A stretch of DNA of 64,000 bases from Xestospongia bergquistia (taxonomy: Eukaryota > Porifera > Demospongiae > Haplosclerida > Petrosiidae). The notes below the pieces were generated by a model, which was not told where the DNA came from, searched no databases, and saw nothing but the letters and a program-made list of their open reading frames with translations. Position numbers and translations under genes: made by a program. Numbering within the stretch: the first letter of the stretch is position 1; each line of letters starts with the position of its first letter. The stretch lies in the NCBI GenBank assembly GCA_963965975.1, contig OZ014419.1, forward strand, positions 3,161,177-3,225,176, written 5' to 3'. This document shows positions 42,601 to 61,700 of the stretch, piece by piece.

Positions 42601-43094
42601 AATTGGCAGAGTAACTAGTACCTGAGGAGGTTTCATAGGAACCCATGGAGGTTTGGGTATATTAGGGAGAGGAACATCCCACTTTTGATCCCATGGATCA
42701 TAAGCCTGTCCACAGTCAGCTCCCAAAAGTACTCCACACAATTCTGCAGGTTTCAATGCAACTTTATCAATGACTCCAAGTACTTCATCCTATAAATATT
42801 TACGTGTATTTTATTATGTAGATAACACTAACTGACCTTGAACTCAAGCACAATTCCAGTACAGACATTCTTATCTTCAATTTTTAAAAGGAGGCAGACG
42901 TTTGTGACAAACTTTTCAATGTCAGCCTCTGAAGGATTCGTCAGCAACAGATCTTGAAGAACTGCAGCAATCACTTTACAAGTGTCACAGTCCAGAGAAG
43001 AAAAGTCCCTTCTTCGAATAGTACTTACAACTGGCAAGGAATTGACACATGTAACGACAAGACTTAATACCGTAATAAGACGAGCTAGAGCCAT
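39651..43094 (-). CDS. SMPD1: Acid sphingomyelinase (saposin B domain plus metallophosphoesterase)
   Basis: Eleven exons join to 579 residues: 42837-43094, 42622-42789, 41875-41995, 41683-41789, 41465-41634, 41305-41415, 41008-41259, 40868-40963, 40718-40814, 39999-40183 and 39651-39825. The enzyme cleaves sphingomyelin to ceramide and phosphocholine in lysosomes or after secretion. Signal peptide [17 protein letters not shown]. Saposin B domain starts at [17 protein letters not shown]. The zinc-site motifs are all present: [45 protein letters not shown] and [10 protein letters not shown]. The Cys-rich C-terminal part ends QEIQAC, like the free C-terminal Cys of ASM. I chose the start at 43094 because it begins the hydrophobic leader; an upstream in-frame Met at 43136 would add 14 residues. 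Length fits the family. Confidence 0.94.
40220..40676. mobile_element. MITE-like element in an SMPD1 intron
   Basis: Lies in the intron between exons 40718-40814 and 39999-40183. The right end CTAAAACAACACTA is the exact inverse of the left end of the element at 34843. The left end CAGTATTGTTTTGG is a decayed match. The interior is rich in TTTTAGTTTTAG words. Confidence 0.5.
41996..42621. other. Long SMPD1 intron
   Basis: 626 bp with no recognised repeat or coding signal. Confidence 0.5.
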
Positions 43095-44127
43095 AACAGT
43101 GTTTGTTGCGATTCTCGTCTCCAACCCCACACACACCTAGTACACACCCCAGGGGTGGCAACGTTGTTATGCAGGACACACCCTCACGTTATGTTAATTA
43201 ATTTCAGGTATAAAATAGGCAGAATAAAGATAAACACTCCATAGAAAATAAATGATCTGCACATATTAGTGAGATAAAGTCAAGTTTTTTTTACATGAAT
43301 ACTATGTATTTACAGATAAGAGAGGTTATGCAACTACTAGTCCCATCTTTCTGGTTTGGCTAGCTCTGAATACTATATAATATTTTAGGTAGCACCTATA
43401 GGACTGGCAGCAAATCCATACCTTGTTGTATATTAAGCTAATCCCACCCCCTAAGTATCAATTATACACAGTAAAGTCCTATTTAGCACTATACTTCATG
43501 ACATCTGAATTAAAGGAATGGTTACATCATTAAAGTGATCATTAAACTATGCAAGCCTTCTAAAAGTACTAACACATGCTGTTATGTAACTAGGCCTGGT
43601 ATCCAAAAGAAGCAACCGATGAATGAAACATAACTCAGTTTATTGGCACTATAAATGTTGGTTAACATGTCATAAATCAAGATATTGTTATACAAATACA
43701 ACAAAGTGATCCACTTCCTCTATCAGGTCTCATTGTTTTCGTTATTTTGTTAATTTCCTAGTAATATTGAATCCACGATAGTTTTCTCTTCCTCCTTTAT
43801 TAGTAACTGTGATAGATATGAAAATATAATTACATGCTTGATCAGCAGTTTTAGGATTACATCATTCCATTGATCACTATTCTAAACTTTCCTAAATCCT
43901 AAGCATACTAACACACAATCCTCTGTTAATAATTATGTTTAGTAAATGTATGTTTACATCCAGAAGGACAACCATTTGATCAGTATCTATAATTATGTCA
44001 GATAGGAAGCCTATCTTTCCTCATGAATCATTATGTTAATAAGTAATAACATAATTAAAAAAGGAAATACTGATATATATCGATGTACTTTTAGACTTAA
44101 AAACAGCAAGGGCAGTCCAATGTATTT
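43095..44127. other. Intergenic between SMPD1 and complexin
   Basis: About 1 kb of AT-rich DNA containing the SMPD1 promoter side and the complexin 3' flank. No further gene or repeat is recognised. Confidence 0.5.
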
Positions 44128-44502
44128 TTATGATATTGTACATTTTTTGTCTTCATCACTTGATGCTTGATTTTTGGTTGAAGATGAGTTTGATGATGTA
44201 TTAGCAGCACCACGAGGAGGTATCTGGTATTTTGAGCGTATTTGGTCTCTCTCTGATTCTCTCTCTTTATGACGCTCGTCTCTCTCTTTGCGTCGTTCCT
44301 CAATCAATCTCTGACGCCTCCGCTCTTCTACAAACTTAGAACGCTCAGCAGCAGCCTAAATACAAGTCAAGCATCATGTTAACTAACCATATTATTTAAC
44401 CTCATTTTGTCTGTCGTCCTCGTTGAGACCTACAGCATTTTCTAGATCCTTTGTCAGTCCTTTCACTTTACTAGTAACTAAAGCAGTTGCTATACTTTCC
44501 AT
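44128..44502 (-). CDS. CPLX-like: Complexin homologue ending in a CAAX box
   Basis: Two exons (44401-44502 and 44128-44355, 45-bp intron) give 109 residues. The central helix matches complexin: ERRKERDERHKERESERDQIRSKYQIP, shown here as two parts, the charged helix ERRKERDERHKERE and the SNARE-binding end SERDQIRSKYQIP (vertebrate forms end in VRQGIRDKYGI). The N-terminus MESIATALVTSKVKGLTKDL is short and amphipathic. The last four residues are CTIS, which fits a farnesylation CAAX box, as in complexin-3/4 and several invertebrate complexins. Complexins clamp and promote SNARE-driven exocytosis. In an animal without synapses, a role in regulated secretion is likely. The gene sits between SMPD1 and RPS14 on the same strand, with no sign of co-regulation. 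Confidence 0.85.
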
Positions 44503-44672
44503 TCTTTATGAAAACTATCGACAACAAGCTCAGTGTAAGCGACTATTGCCAACTAACAGCAAATTAGCAAAACTCCACCCAAAGACACGCCCATTTGATA
44601 ACGTGATTGTTTTTGTAAAGACAATGCCATACACACGTGTGTACAATAAAATCATAGTTGGAAGTTAATAAA

Positions 44673-46379
<1,707 letters not shown>

Positions 46380-47057
46380 CTAAATATTTAACAAAACAAG
46401 TTTACTCTCACCTCCCAAAATATTATCGACATGTATCGAATACAACAAAATAGAGTTATTAAATATATAATATACAAAACCGTACGTAAAAAGTTTGTAA
46501 AAGGACGTATGTGCTCACTTAGAATTATTGATCAAGAAGGATAACTACCTCACTAGCCAAACCTCAGATTAACCACGTTGAGAAGACAGATACGGAGCAT
46601 GCGCACTCGTATAATTTCCGATAATATTCTGAGTAGATCCGTAATCTTGGAGTTAACTATCAGTTGGAGGACGCCAGTGCTGAGATTAGAGGAGAAATTT
46701 GACAAAATACGACCAGCTCTTTGTATTGTCACAAGTTATAGTCATCAGTGGCAAGGCAGCAATCCAGTAAGTTAATTTTTATGTTTGTAGACTGTGGTGT
46801 AATATAAATGACAAAGCATGATGGATGATATAACAATACATTGTTCACCATAACTAGCTGCTAAAGTGTGCTATATAACAGTGTGTGGTTTGCCATTTAA
46901 TGTGACTAAGGGACTAAGATATATCAATTTTTTGATGACTATAATTATCTCCTAATAAAGAGGATTCTTACTTTACAAGACCATCTTTAAAACATGTACA
47001 TGTACATTTTATTATCAAATTTAATGTAATATAATTGTACTACGGTTGATGATACAT

Positions 47058-47104
<47 letters not shown>

Positions 47105-48009
47105 AGGTCAGGTGATTTTGATAGTAATTACATCAGGTGTATTAATAGTAATAAATTATACTCAAGTGGTTACTTAATTTTATTTGAGAGGTGCATATGG
47201 CTACAATTTACTCTTGATTATGATAAAATATTTCTATATCTCTAGTACGTGTGTGTTCTTTTCAAGTGTTATTATGTAATTATCATCATTAGTCTACTTT
47301 CTCTATATAATATCTTTAGTATAATATAACTTTGCTGATGTGTTTTTCTTGTGCCATACTTGAAACCTGATTATTCTTGTGTTAGAAGTGTTAATTATTA
47401 GATTGTGGTCTCTTGAACCAATGATATTATTCTGGAATTGATATTAGTGGATGATATATTAACAACTACTAAGAAAATGTTAAATCATTGTTTATACTGT
47501 ATAGTGTAACATTTGGTAGTGGTAGATTGTTAGTTGGTTGGCAGTTGATAAATTTACTGTTTATATTATATTTCTATTAAATCAATTGTGACCACTAGTT
47601 GGCACCAAACTGTGGTAAGAACCTTGTTGGGTTTGTTTAACATCACTCAATATTTCCCTTTTAGTATTATGTCTACACCCTACAGCTGTATTTATATTAT
47701 ATATGTTGATAACAATATGTTGATATTTGGATACTAAACTATCTTGAAGTGTTATTTTGTTCAAATTGGTCTTTATTATAAACAAATAACTTTCAACATT
47801 AGTTCCAAATAAGAACTTTATTTCTATGTTTACATGTTCTTTCTGTTGACTTACATTTGGTAGTTCCTTAAACATGTATAATAATTGCCAAGATATTAAT
47901 AATGTTAAATTTACTCTACTCACAATCCATATTAATGACACAAAACTAGTAATTGTTTTATTTGAAGCTGTATTCATAACATTTTTTCTCACAGGAATAT
48001 TAATACAAT
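46380..48009. other. Intergenic between divergent RPS14 and EFA6
   Basis: 1.6 kb between two start codons facing apart. It holds the RPS14 5' UTR exon and promoter and the upstream exon(s) of EFA6, because TTTCTCACAG at 47987-47996 looks like an acceptor just before the EFA6 ATG. A (TA)n microsatellite spans 47059-47102. Minus-strand frame 47582-47992 (136 codons) has no recognisable family and is probably chance. Confidence 0.5.
47059..47102. repeat. (TA)n microsatellite
   Basis: About 22 TA dinucleotides upstream of EFA6. Confidence 0.95.
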
Positions 48010-52873
<4,864 letters not shown>

Positions 52874-53507
52874 GAGAAGACTTAGTATGAACTTGATATG
52901 TGATTGTTTCTAGTTTTTCTGTTGTGTGTATATGTTATATAATATATCATAATATTATTATCATTTTTATTGAAATTTTATTGTTCTAATGTTGTTGTTA
53001 AATTGGTGGTAGTTGGAGTGTACAGTATAATGGAAAAAGTTGGTGATTTTTGGTAAATCCATGTTGGATACTTCATTAATGTTACTATTAATGGGGTACT
53101 GACTGACTCACCAAAACAACCTGCTACACACCATGTTGTAATTATGACTCATTTAATACCTCACTAAGTTGTCCCATTTATCTACTTGTTTAATGGGACA
53201 TGTTCATGCATGCATGTAACATGATAACATGAATGACAGATTTCTTTTGGCAGCTTTTAAAGTAATATTACAATTGTTATTTTTCAATAAACTATATTGT
53301 CTCACTACATGAGTAGACAAGTAGTTGTAGAGATACCATATACAAAATTATTTTGGATAAATGTAGTATATCATAATAACATTTTGCAATATAAAATGAG
53401 TTGTATGATATTGACTAATAGTATATGTCACTACTTAAACACCAACTATTTTAGTACCAAAAAAGGGAATTATTATAGATAAATTCACAAAGAATTGTTT
53501 ATAGCTT
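52874..53507. other. Convergent intergenic region between EFA6 and ECT2
   Basis: Both genes end here. Contains their 3' flanks (for example AATAAACTATA at 53286). No coding signal. Confidence 0.5.
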
Positions 53508-56500
53508 CTAAGGTGGACCATTGCCTAGCCGGGTCAAATCCATTGAACTGAAGGAGTGGCTATATCCTAGAGCTTGACGTTTAGCAGCAGGACCTCTCAA
53601 AGTAGACACAGGAGTCACAGTAAAAGGTGCAATTGATGTTGAAGAAGTGTTAAGAGGAGTATCCTGTAATTAAGATTAAAATGGTTTTGCTTGATTGAAA
53701 TTAAACAAGAATATTTGCCTGACAAATACAATATGGAATGTTATCACATGTCAAAATGACCAATGAATCACCTCATGTGTAGTTAAGATCAATTTTATAA
53801 ACATTAAACAGTGGTATCATTTGTTCATGGAAAATAGTTTTCCCCAACTTTTCTTAATTATAACAGGTTTATATTGGAAATTATGTAACAACTGGTAGAG
53901 GGCCTAAGAGACAGATTACCCTAATCTACTCTTAATCTTGGACACATAAATCTACTTATACTGTTTATACAGCATTATGTTTTTCAAAATTCTGATGATT
54001 TTCATTGCATACAATTGGTTATTAGCTAATTTGTCTATACTGATTTCTTTGTAATAGATCCAATTCTCCAACATTAATGTGTAGAGAAAGCTAGGCAAAT
54101 GCACTTTCAAACAAGTCAAGGTAATTATTGCTATTCATTGGTTGTTTTTTTCATGTTGCGTATTGTGCTTCCAACCTGACAAGTACACAAGCATTTACTT
54201 ACACATTCAGTAAAAGACTCATCCATTGCTTCCAAGTTATGATCTGTGTTTCTACTAATAGGTGTGAATGGTCTGCGAGATGATCGATTGGAAATGGTAC
54301 GTTTGACCTTCTTCCTAACACCCTTAAAGCTTCCACTATATGTAACAATAACGTAATGACTTTACAGTATCTATCTTACGTGAGAGCTCTCTTGAGAGAG
54401 TTACCATCATCCACTTGACTTTTAGACATTGACTGGAGAACTTCAGCAGATGTCTTCCATACAAACTCATCCTAAAATAATGCATAGTTCATCATCAAAC
54501 ATTCATATTAATTTACTGGCATTGTAGAACAGTTAGCATCGGCAATAAGTTGAGAGAGTTGCTTTAAAAGATTGTTTTTCAGTTCAGTCTCTCCGTTTAC
54601 TTTAAATACCAGTAGTCTCTCTTGAGGATCTTCAGGCCATCGTACCAACAGTCCAAATCCATTAACAACATCTATATATTATATATATATATATAATGCA
54701 TTGCACTACTGTACAATGATACCTTCATTGTCAATGAAGTCAACAATAGTACGTATGTGAGTGTAAGGTAAGAACTCTAAATGACGATAAGGTTTGATAG
54801 GACCCTTCATAGCCGAAAATCCATGACCACTTCTTATCTTTGCCATCTATCAAGAGGATATGATAGATTACTGATAACATTGTCTTGTGTTACTAACTTC
54901 CATACTATCTGAGAACAAAAATAAAGCTATCGAGAGAACTTTTGAGCCTTTTCCAGCAGCTGTGTTAATTTCCACAACATCAAAACGAGAGATAAAGGAA
55001 CGATGGGAAGACAAAACAGTTGCCTAACAACCAAATTAATTGCGTAATATGAGAATAATAACTATATTGAAACTTACTGGAATATCTTCAATCTCTCGAA
55101 CCATTTCAAACATATGCATCTGTCCTTCTGTCCTACGTTTGTCTTCATTGATATGACTATTAAAACAATAATGTGTTAATTAACATTAATTGAGTAGAAA
55201 CTCACTTCATGACTGTTTTAAGGGACTCAACTGCTCTTTCAAGTGATTTATGATCATGATGAGATGACTCTGTATGTTTCACTAGATCTAATAAAATACG
55301 TCACATATTTTGTTTAATAAGAATTATTTGTAAATACCTTGTAAGAGCAGAATAATACGAGGTATTCGTTGAACTGGTGTGATAAGCAATTCTGCTAAAG
55401 TTTGACGTCCACATTCAGGACGAGACTCATTGAATTTAAGGAAGGCATGAAATCTTGGATATTGTTTGTCTGAAGTCATTAGTGCTTCCTTAGTCATCTC
55501 AAAGTAATTGACAAATGGAGGATATACTCTTAACAATTCATCTGCCTACAAGACCAAAAAAACAAGTCTGTTAGTACATGGTCTAGAGAAAGGCTCTTAG
55601 GAATTTTAAAGGAGAGAGGAAACTTTTTTGTGAATGATACAGTGCTGTACCTTACCTGTTCTAAAAATATTTTCCCAATACAACAGTCTGGAGTCCATTG
55701 AGCTATCTGCTGCTCTAAGCCAGTCTGAAACACAATTGTGACAGAGTGTATCACCACTAAGCCATACCTTGATATTAGTGTGAACTGCAAGAATATCGGG
55801 AATATTACCAAATATATTCTTAATATTTTCTAGACTAAGTATTGGACCTCCTCGTTGACTGGGCTGTTGTAAAGGAACCATGAATTCCTAGACAGACAGA
55901 TACAATTGACATAGAGTAAAACAATATATTTTACCTTAACAATTGTATTCAGTATTTTGACAAAGTTGGTCTCAGTCTGTAACAACTCAGCAACAATATG
56001 ATATCTAGCTAGGTCTTCTTTAGTAGAGGCAGGGTTAGTACCAGTTGGTGTGGAAGTAGTTGTAGAGGTTGTTAGACTGGATGGCTTCTTAGTTATATCA
56101 GTTTTAAGAACTTGTCCTGGAGGAGGGTTAGAAATCATCTTCAAATAACAATGCAAGAAACAAGTCTTAAGTGTGACACATTTGTCAAACACACCAACCA
56201 AATTATTAGACAAACTTTAATATGTTCAGTTTTACATGATCTTACTTGCTATTGGTGATGATAGTGACACTAATGAGGCCTCCAATAAACTGTCCATACT
56301 AATGAGAGAGGCTGCTGAGGCATTGTGAATAGAATGACGTTTACGTCGACATTCCTAAATTTATCATCATAAAATGATTTAATATAATGAATATACCTTA
56401 GCATAATATACTGCCTCATCAGCACATGCTTCAATTTGAATACTTTCCCAAAACCACTAGAATAAAAGACAATAATAACTCTGTCCATTCATCCAGCAAT

Positions 56501-56944
56501 CTTCTATTTCTTACTTGTTGTTTGACAATATGAACTCTTGATGGAATAGTTAGTGGAATATTCATTGCCTCCACTCCATTAGCCACTACAACATGAGTCA
56601 TCTCATCATTGTCAATATCACATACAACACCACCTAGATATAAAATAGAATATTTTTAGTATGACACATTCAAACTTAGCCTACCATTATTTTGGGCTAT
56701 CTCTCTAACATGTTTAGACTCTGTCTCACTGAAGCCAAACAATGCAATATGACAACCAAGAAATGGAAGTTGTTTATAAATCATCTAATGACAACACATA
56801 ATGACATTATATGTTCATCTATTAAATTATATATTATGTTAAGACTTGATTATAAGCTTGGCCAATTTTAAACAGGCATACAAAACCCATTAAAGCACAA
56901 AACAACCAATATCAGTCCTTAACATAACACACACACACACACAC

Positions 56945-56982
<38 letters not shown>

Positions 56983-58178
56983 TATATAGCATGTATAATA
57001 TTATTTTTATCTGTTAAACAATCAACTATTACATACCATATTGCTGTCAGTAGCAGATACATTTCTGTGTAAGAGACAATCATGATGTGTTCTCTAATAA
57101 ATGTATTACTTACATGTTGTCTCTGTTCTCCCAACACTTATGGACCCATTCCCCACTCATAATGTGGATACCAAAAGTTACAGCATTCTATATGAATATT
57201 ATTAGTCACACATGATCACAAAATAACAAATTCTGTCCTCATAATTATATACTCAAACCATGATTAAATTATGTCTTCTTAGATTTATGAAGTAATGGAT
57301 TTAGCAATATAATTTATAAACTACTTTGTTATAAATCATTACTCACTTTATAATTGGTTCCAATGACATTATTGGCTATGACATGTGTGATAGCAGATGA
57401 CACTTTATTTCGAACACTACCTCCCATCCAATGTATCATATCACAAAGTTGACGCTACATCAATATTGTCATTATAATAATGTATACATTAATGATTACT
57501 TACTGCTAGCTCTTTATCCCCTTTAAATCCAGTGAGACATGCTATAACTCCATCCATAGTACAAGAATAAACAGGTCTTTTCCTGTCTAGAAGTGGCTAA
57601 TGATACTAGATACTCAAAAAAGTAAACATTGTCAGATACCTTACCAATTTACGATTGACACAAGATTGAACACACGGAGGACCAACAATCCTATAGTAGC
57701 AGTTAGATTATGATAGATATACAACAAAATATTTATTAATATTAAGTAGCTTATAAGAACACTCATTAAGAGTGTTCAGGTTACTTGTGTTGACGTTAGA
57801 TTATAAGTGACTTTGTTTGTGTTTGAAATGTGCCTTTACCTGTATTTTTGTTTTAAGAGATAGTCAAATATTTTCCCATTAAAGTCTTGACAAATAAACA
57901 CAATATTACAACCATCTGGAACATGATCTGGCATATGACAACCGTCAAGAGAATAACACACTTCAAGCCCCAGGATCTAAAAGGATGATAATAACATAGT
58001 ACAACTACAGCACAAATATACTTTTAAGGACTTCTCTAATTGACTATCTTTACAATCTGCAATGATACATCCAAATGTCTTCTGTCCTTTACCATTTGGT
58101 ATTCCATTATCTAGATGTATATATGTATGAATATATATATATATATATATGTATATGTATATACACACACACACACAT

Positions 58179-58211
<33 letters not shown>

Positions 58212-58265
58212 TATATATACATATATACATATACATATATATATACATATACAATATACATATAC

Positions 58266-58296
<31 letters not shown>

Positions 58297-58686
58297 GATA
58301 GATAGATAGATAGATAGATAGTTACATATGTAGATATATATATATATATATGTCACATGAGCAGAGTAATAAGACAACAATTCAATGTAACTAAAATGTT
58401 TGTATCACAAAATATGTATTGTCAGTCAACCAGAAAAAGCTATAGACCAGAGCTGACAGCCCAACTCACTCAGATCTGTGACTTCTTCAGTGGGACTGTC
58501 TTCCTCTTTTTCATATTTATCGAATATGACTGGTACAAGATATTTTTTCGGTTTGTTATAATTAGAAGTATAAGAGAATCCTCCATAACTCTCGTCCATT
58601 GGAGCTACCTCCATGTAAATTCGGTTTAAAAGTTTGAACCCGTCTGGCGGGCACATACACGTTAGCACGTGATCATTACCGGACAT
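53508..58686 (-). CDS. ECT2: ECT2 Rho guanine-nucleotide exchange factor (BRCT repeats - DH - PH)
   Basis: Twenty-four exons join in phase to 901 residues: 58470-58686, 58022-58110, 57840-57976, 57645-57690, 57504-57596, 57347-57454, 57114-57187, 57037-57064, 56685-56784, 56515-56633, 56397-56456, 56246-56354, 55935-56116, 55768-55887, 55656-55724, 55338-55545, 55206-55287, 55078-55156, 54898-55023, 54723-54846, 54517-54671, 54380-54471, 54203-54335 and 53508-53663. The N-terminal half holds the ECT2 BRCT array: [14 protein letters not shown], then [19 protein letters not shown] with [11 protein letters not shown] and [10 protein letters not shown], then [17 protein letters not shown] with VKQQWFWESI. 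DH domain: [18 protein letters not shown] and [22 protein letters not shown] domain follows ([26 protein letters not shown]). ECT2 activates RhoA at the midzone to drive cytokinesis. A basic stretch VRKKVKR near the C-terminus may serve nuclear import. A 28-bp micro-exon (57037-57064) links two BRCTs. Confidence 0.95.
56930..56980. repeat. (CA)n microsatellite in an ECT2 intron
   Basis: About 25 CA units with one CG interruption, between exons 57037-57064 and 56685-56784. Confidence 0.95.
58126..58350. repeat. Compound TA/CA/CATA/GATA microsatellite in ECT2 intron 1
   Basis: Mixed tracts of (TA)n, (CA)n, (CATA)n and (TAGA)n starting about 16 bp upstream of exon 2 on the gene strand. Open frames rich in Tyr/Ile/His on both strands are repeat translations. 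Confidence 0.95.
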
Positions 58687-58772
58687 TTCCGCTCAATCTT
58701 GTTACTAACTTGATTGTTTAAAATTAAAATTAAAATTCTAAAATCAAAGATTAATGGAATGATTAATAACTA

Positions 58773-61700
58773 TTACTTGGCGTATGTATATATTTCATCT
58801 TCACTTTCATCATCCGAATTATCATCCAAACTGACACTGGTGTTGTTATAGACTTTGTGTAAGTCCTTGTTTGTATTGATTGGCTTTCCAGAGACAAATC
58901 TGATTTCATCAGACGAATAGAGCACAGAATATTTGACTCCAGACTTTCTAACTGCAGCTGTAAGTCTTTTACGATTCCAATAGAAGAAAACAATCAAAGC
59001 CACTACAAGACTTATCACCAACAAACAAGCAAATGGAATAACAAACATAGAGATCATTACAAAACGAGAAGGGTGAAAGAAATCATTTGATAAAGGTGAG
59101 CGATAACTTACAGCTGACACAGTTGCATGTAATGGCATCAATAAATTGCTACTGGTCAAATGTGAAGATTCCAGAGGACCATAGTTAGATGAGAAGTTCA
59201 ACACACAGACACCATTGCTTTTGTAATAGGTTGGGGGACAAGTTAGTTGACAGAGCATGGAGGGGGTAAGTACTAGACCAGTTTGACACTCAATGCACCT
59301 ATCATTAGCACATCTTGTACAATTATCTGGACAGCAGCCACTATGAGATGATAGAGAGGCTCCCTGTATACATTGAGTACAAGTTGTCTTGTTAGTACAG
59401 GCTGTACAGTATGTTGGGCAAGTATAGCACATAGTGCCACTGAGATATGTACGAGGGGGACATACATCTACACATTTAAATGTAGACACATCTCGTAAAT
59501 GTTTACAGGTGTCACAATATTTTGGACCAGTTCTTGAGCAACCAGCAGCACATTCAGGTGAACATTTTTTATGAATATTATTAACAGCTTCAGGTTGTGA
59601 ATCAACACCATAGAAAATAAGAGAGAGACTATCCAAATGAACTTTTGTTCTTCTGTCTACAGACATTTTAAGTAACCAATCTCCATGTGGTTCTTCTCCC
59701 CAAGACATAACTGTCATAAAAGGCCAGTGATTAAAACCTTTGTGATGATTATCATATTTGCGAGGTTGTAACAATGTTGAAAGTGTACCCTTAGGGGAGC
59801 GTAAGGAAATATGTACGTCCCCTCTTTTGCCATTGACAGTTGCAGTAATGATAGCTTGGATATGTTCAAGATAATCAATGGAAGGGCAGTTTTGTTTGGA
59901 AAGATTTATTGTAATCTGAATAGGTGATCCATGAGTGCCTGTTCTCTGACTGAGAGAAAAAAAAATCATATGACCATCAAAATATTTATCAATAAATGAG
60001 AGAAAAAAAAATCATATGACCATCAAAATATTTATCAATAAATTCTAAGTCTTCACATGTTCTATTTATTATAAGCTAACCAGGAAAACATAAACCAAGC
60101 TATACTTGCATTATACAACATAATCAGTTAAGACAGTATTACACAGAACAGTCTACAATACACAATTTTATAATACAATATATTATTTTGTTACATAATG
60201 TACACTTACTGCACTGTAACAATATACTATATATAAAAAACATGGCAGCAAAATTATTAGTGTGGCACTTACACAGAAGCTAGTGTAACTGAGATATTAC
60301 AGACTCGTTGTTCTTGTACATTAATCCAATATCGAGCTCGGTTAACAAGGGAGGCAGCATCCATTAGTCCAAATCCATACTTATGGCTGATTCTTAACCC
60401 AGCACCATTGACCTGCCAGTGTGGATCAATAGGGATAGATGAATTACTGGAGTAAATAATAATATACTGGACATCTCTCCATGTAAGATCAGAACTAAAG
60501 TGATAGTATCATAATATGGATACAATTAAATTAAGTCATCTTACTTGGCTTCCAGTGCTAATGCTAGTAAACCAGCAGCCATTGGAGCAGCTGCTGATGT
60601 ACCAGTATGATACTCAGTACATTTATGACGGAGATCAGTAGTAACCTATATATAGATATTGTCATAATTACATGCAATTCAGAATTATTTGGTTGTGTCA
60701 ACATGTAACTCTGTATTACTATCATTTAATAGCAAGTTCTTGTCATACACTATTTCATTGGTTATATTAAGCCCTTGTTGTGATTGTCCTTGCAGAATTG
60801 CAGTCATAATAATTAATATAGGTAGTGATTTAAATTGCTTTCCTCTATGTTTTCCTAATATTTTAAGCTTTCTACTTTCTTGAATACAAACATGTGACAA
60901 ACAGAAATTTTTAAACAATATTTGAAATTTTATTGTTGTAGAATGCACAATTTTCAAATGGTGCTTTCCCAAAAGAACACAAACATACACAAACTAAGTG
61001 CTGTACCTCACTCAAATGTTGGACATGATAATATCTAATTGTTTTAGCTTACAATCTGTTTTTCTCCATTTGATCCACTGCTGTAAGTGGCAGCTAAAAT
61101 AGATGAACATTCCTCAGCATACCACGGAAATTGATTATGTTCAGTGACAGCACTAATAGCAATAGTGTAAGGACTGACTACATAACCATCACAGCTGCAA
61201 CTATCTTTTGAAGCCCCACCATTACCAGAGGCCCAAACATATATGGAGCCTTTACCACCACGCCCCTAGAAAACCAACAAAAAATAAACTACTAGTATAC
61301 ATTAACAATCATGGTAAACAGCTTCCACTAAACAACTTTTTTATCTACCTTGCTTATTCCTTTCAAAAAAACATGTTTAGTGAGTTTTCCTGGACCGTCA
61401 AGCGATCTACCATCATCAGTAGGACCCCAACTACTGCTATAAATATCAATATGTTGTGAGTTAAATGAAAGTGAACTAGCTTCAACAATATCAGTAACAT
61501 CACCATCCAACATACGAACACCTGTTATTTAAATAAATTGATAATAGCTTATAATTGATCACTTTATCCCTTACCACCAATACTGGCATTATAAGCTACA
61601 CCCACAGTGCAGATATTGTTTAAACCAGCTGCAACCTCACCAGCGCATCGAGTACCATGTCTGTTTTCATCACTTGGGTCATAGCGTGGAATAGGATCAG

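Noticed and set aside
46578-46775. 65-codon plus-strand frame upstream of RPS14
   Set aside because: Falls in the RPS14 promoter/5' UTR region, with no conserved motif and no splice partner.
47582-47992. 136-codon minus-strand frame ending 18 bp before the EFA6 start
   Set aside because: No recognisable domain, odd composition, overlaps a likely EFA6 acceptor; could be chance in AT-rich DNA.
56117-56138. Extending the ECT2 DH exon to 56138 (adding MISNPPP)
   Set aside because: The phase does not match the preceding exon. The acceptor CCTCCTCCAG at 56116/56117 restores the frame and has a better pyrimidine tract.
58075-58380. Several Tyr/Ile/His-rich open frames on both strands
   Set aside because: All arise from the compound TA/CA/GATA microsatellite in ECT2 intron 1.
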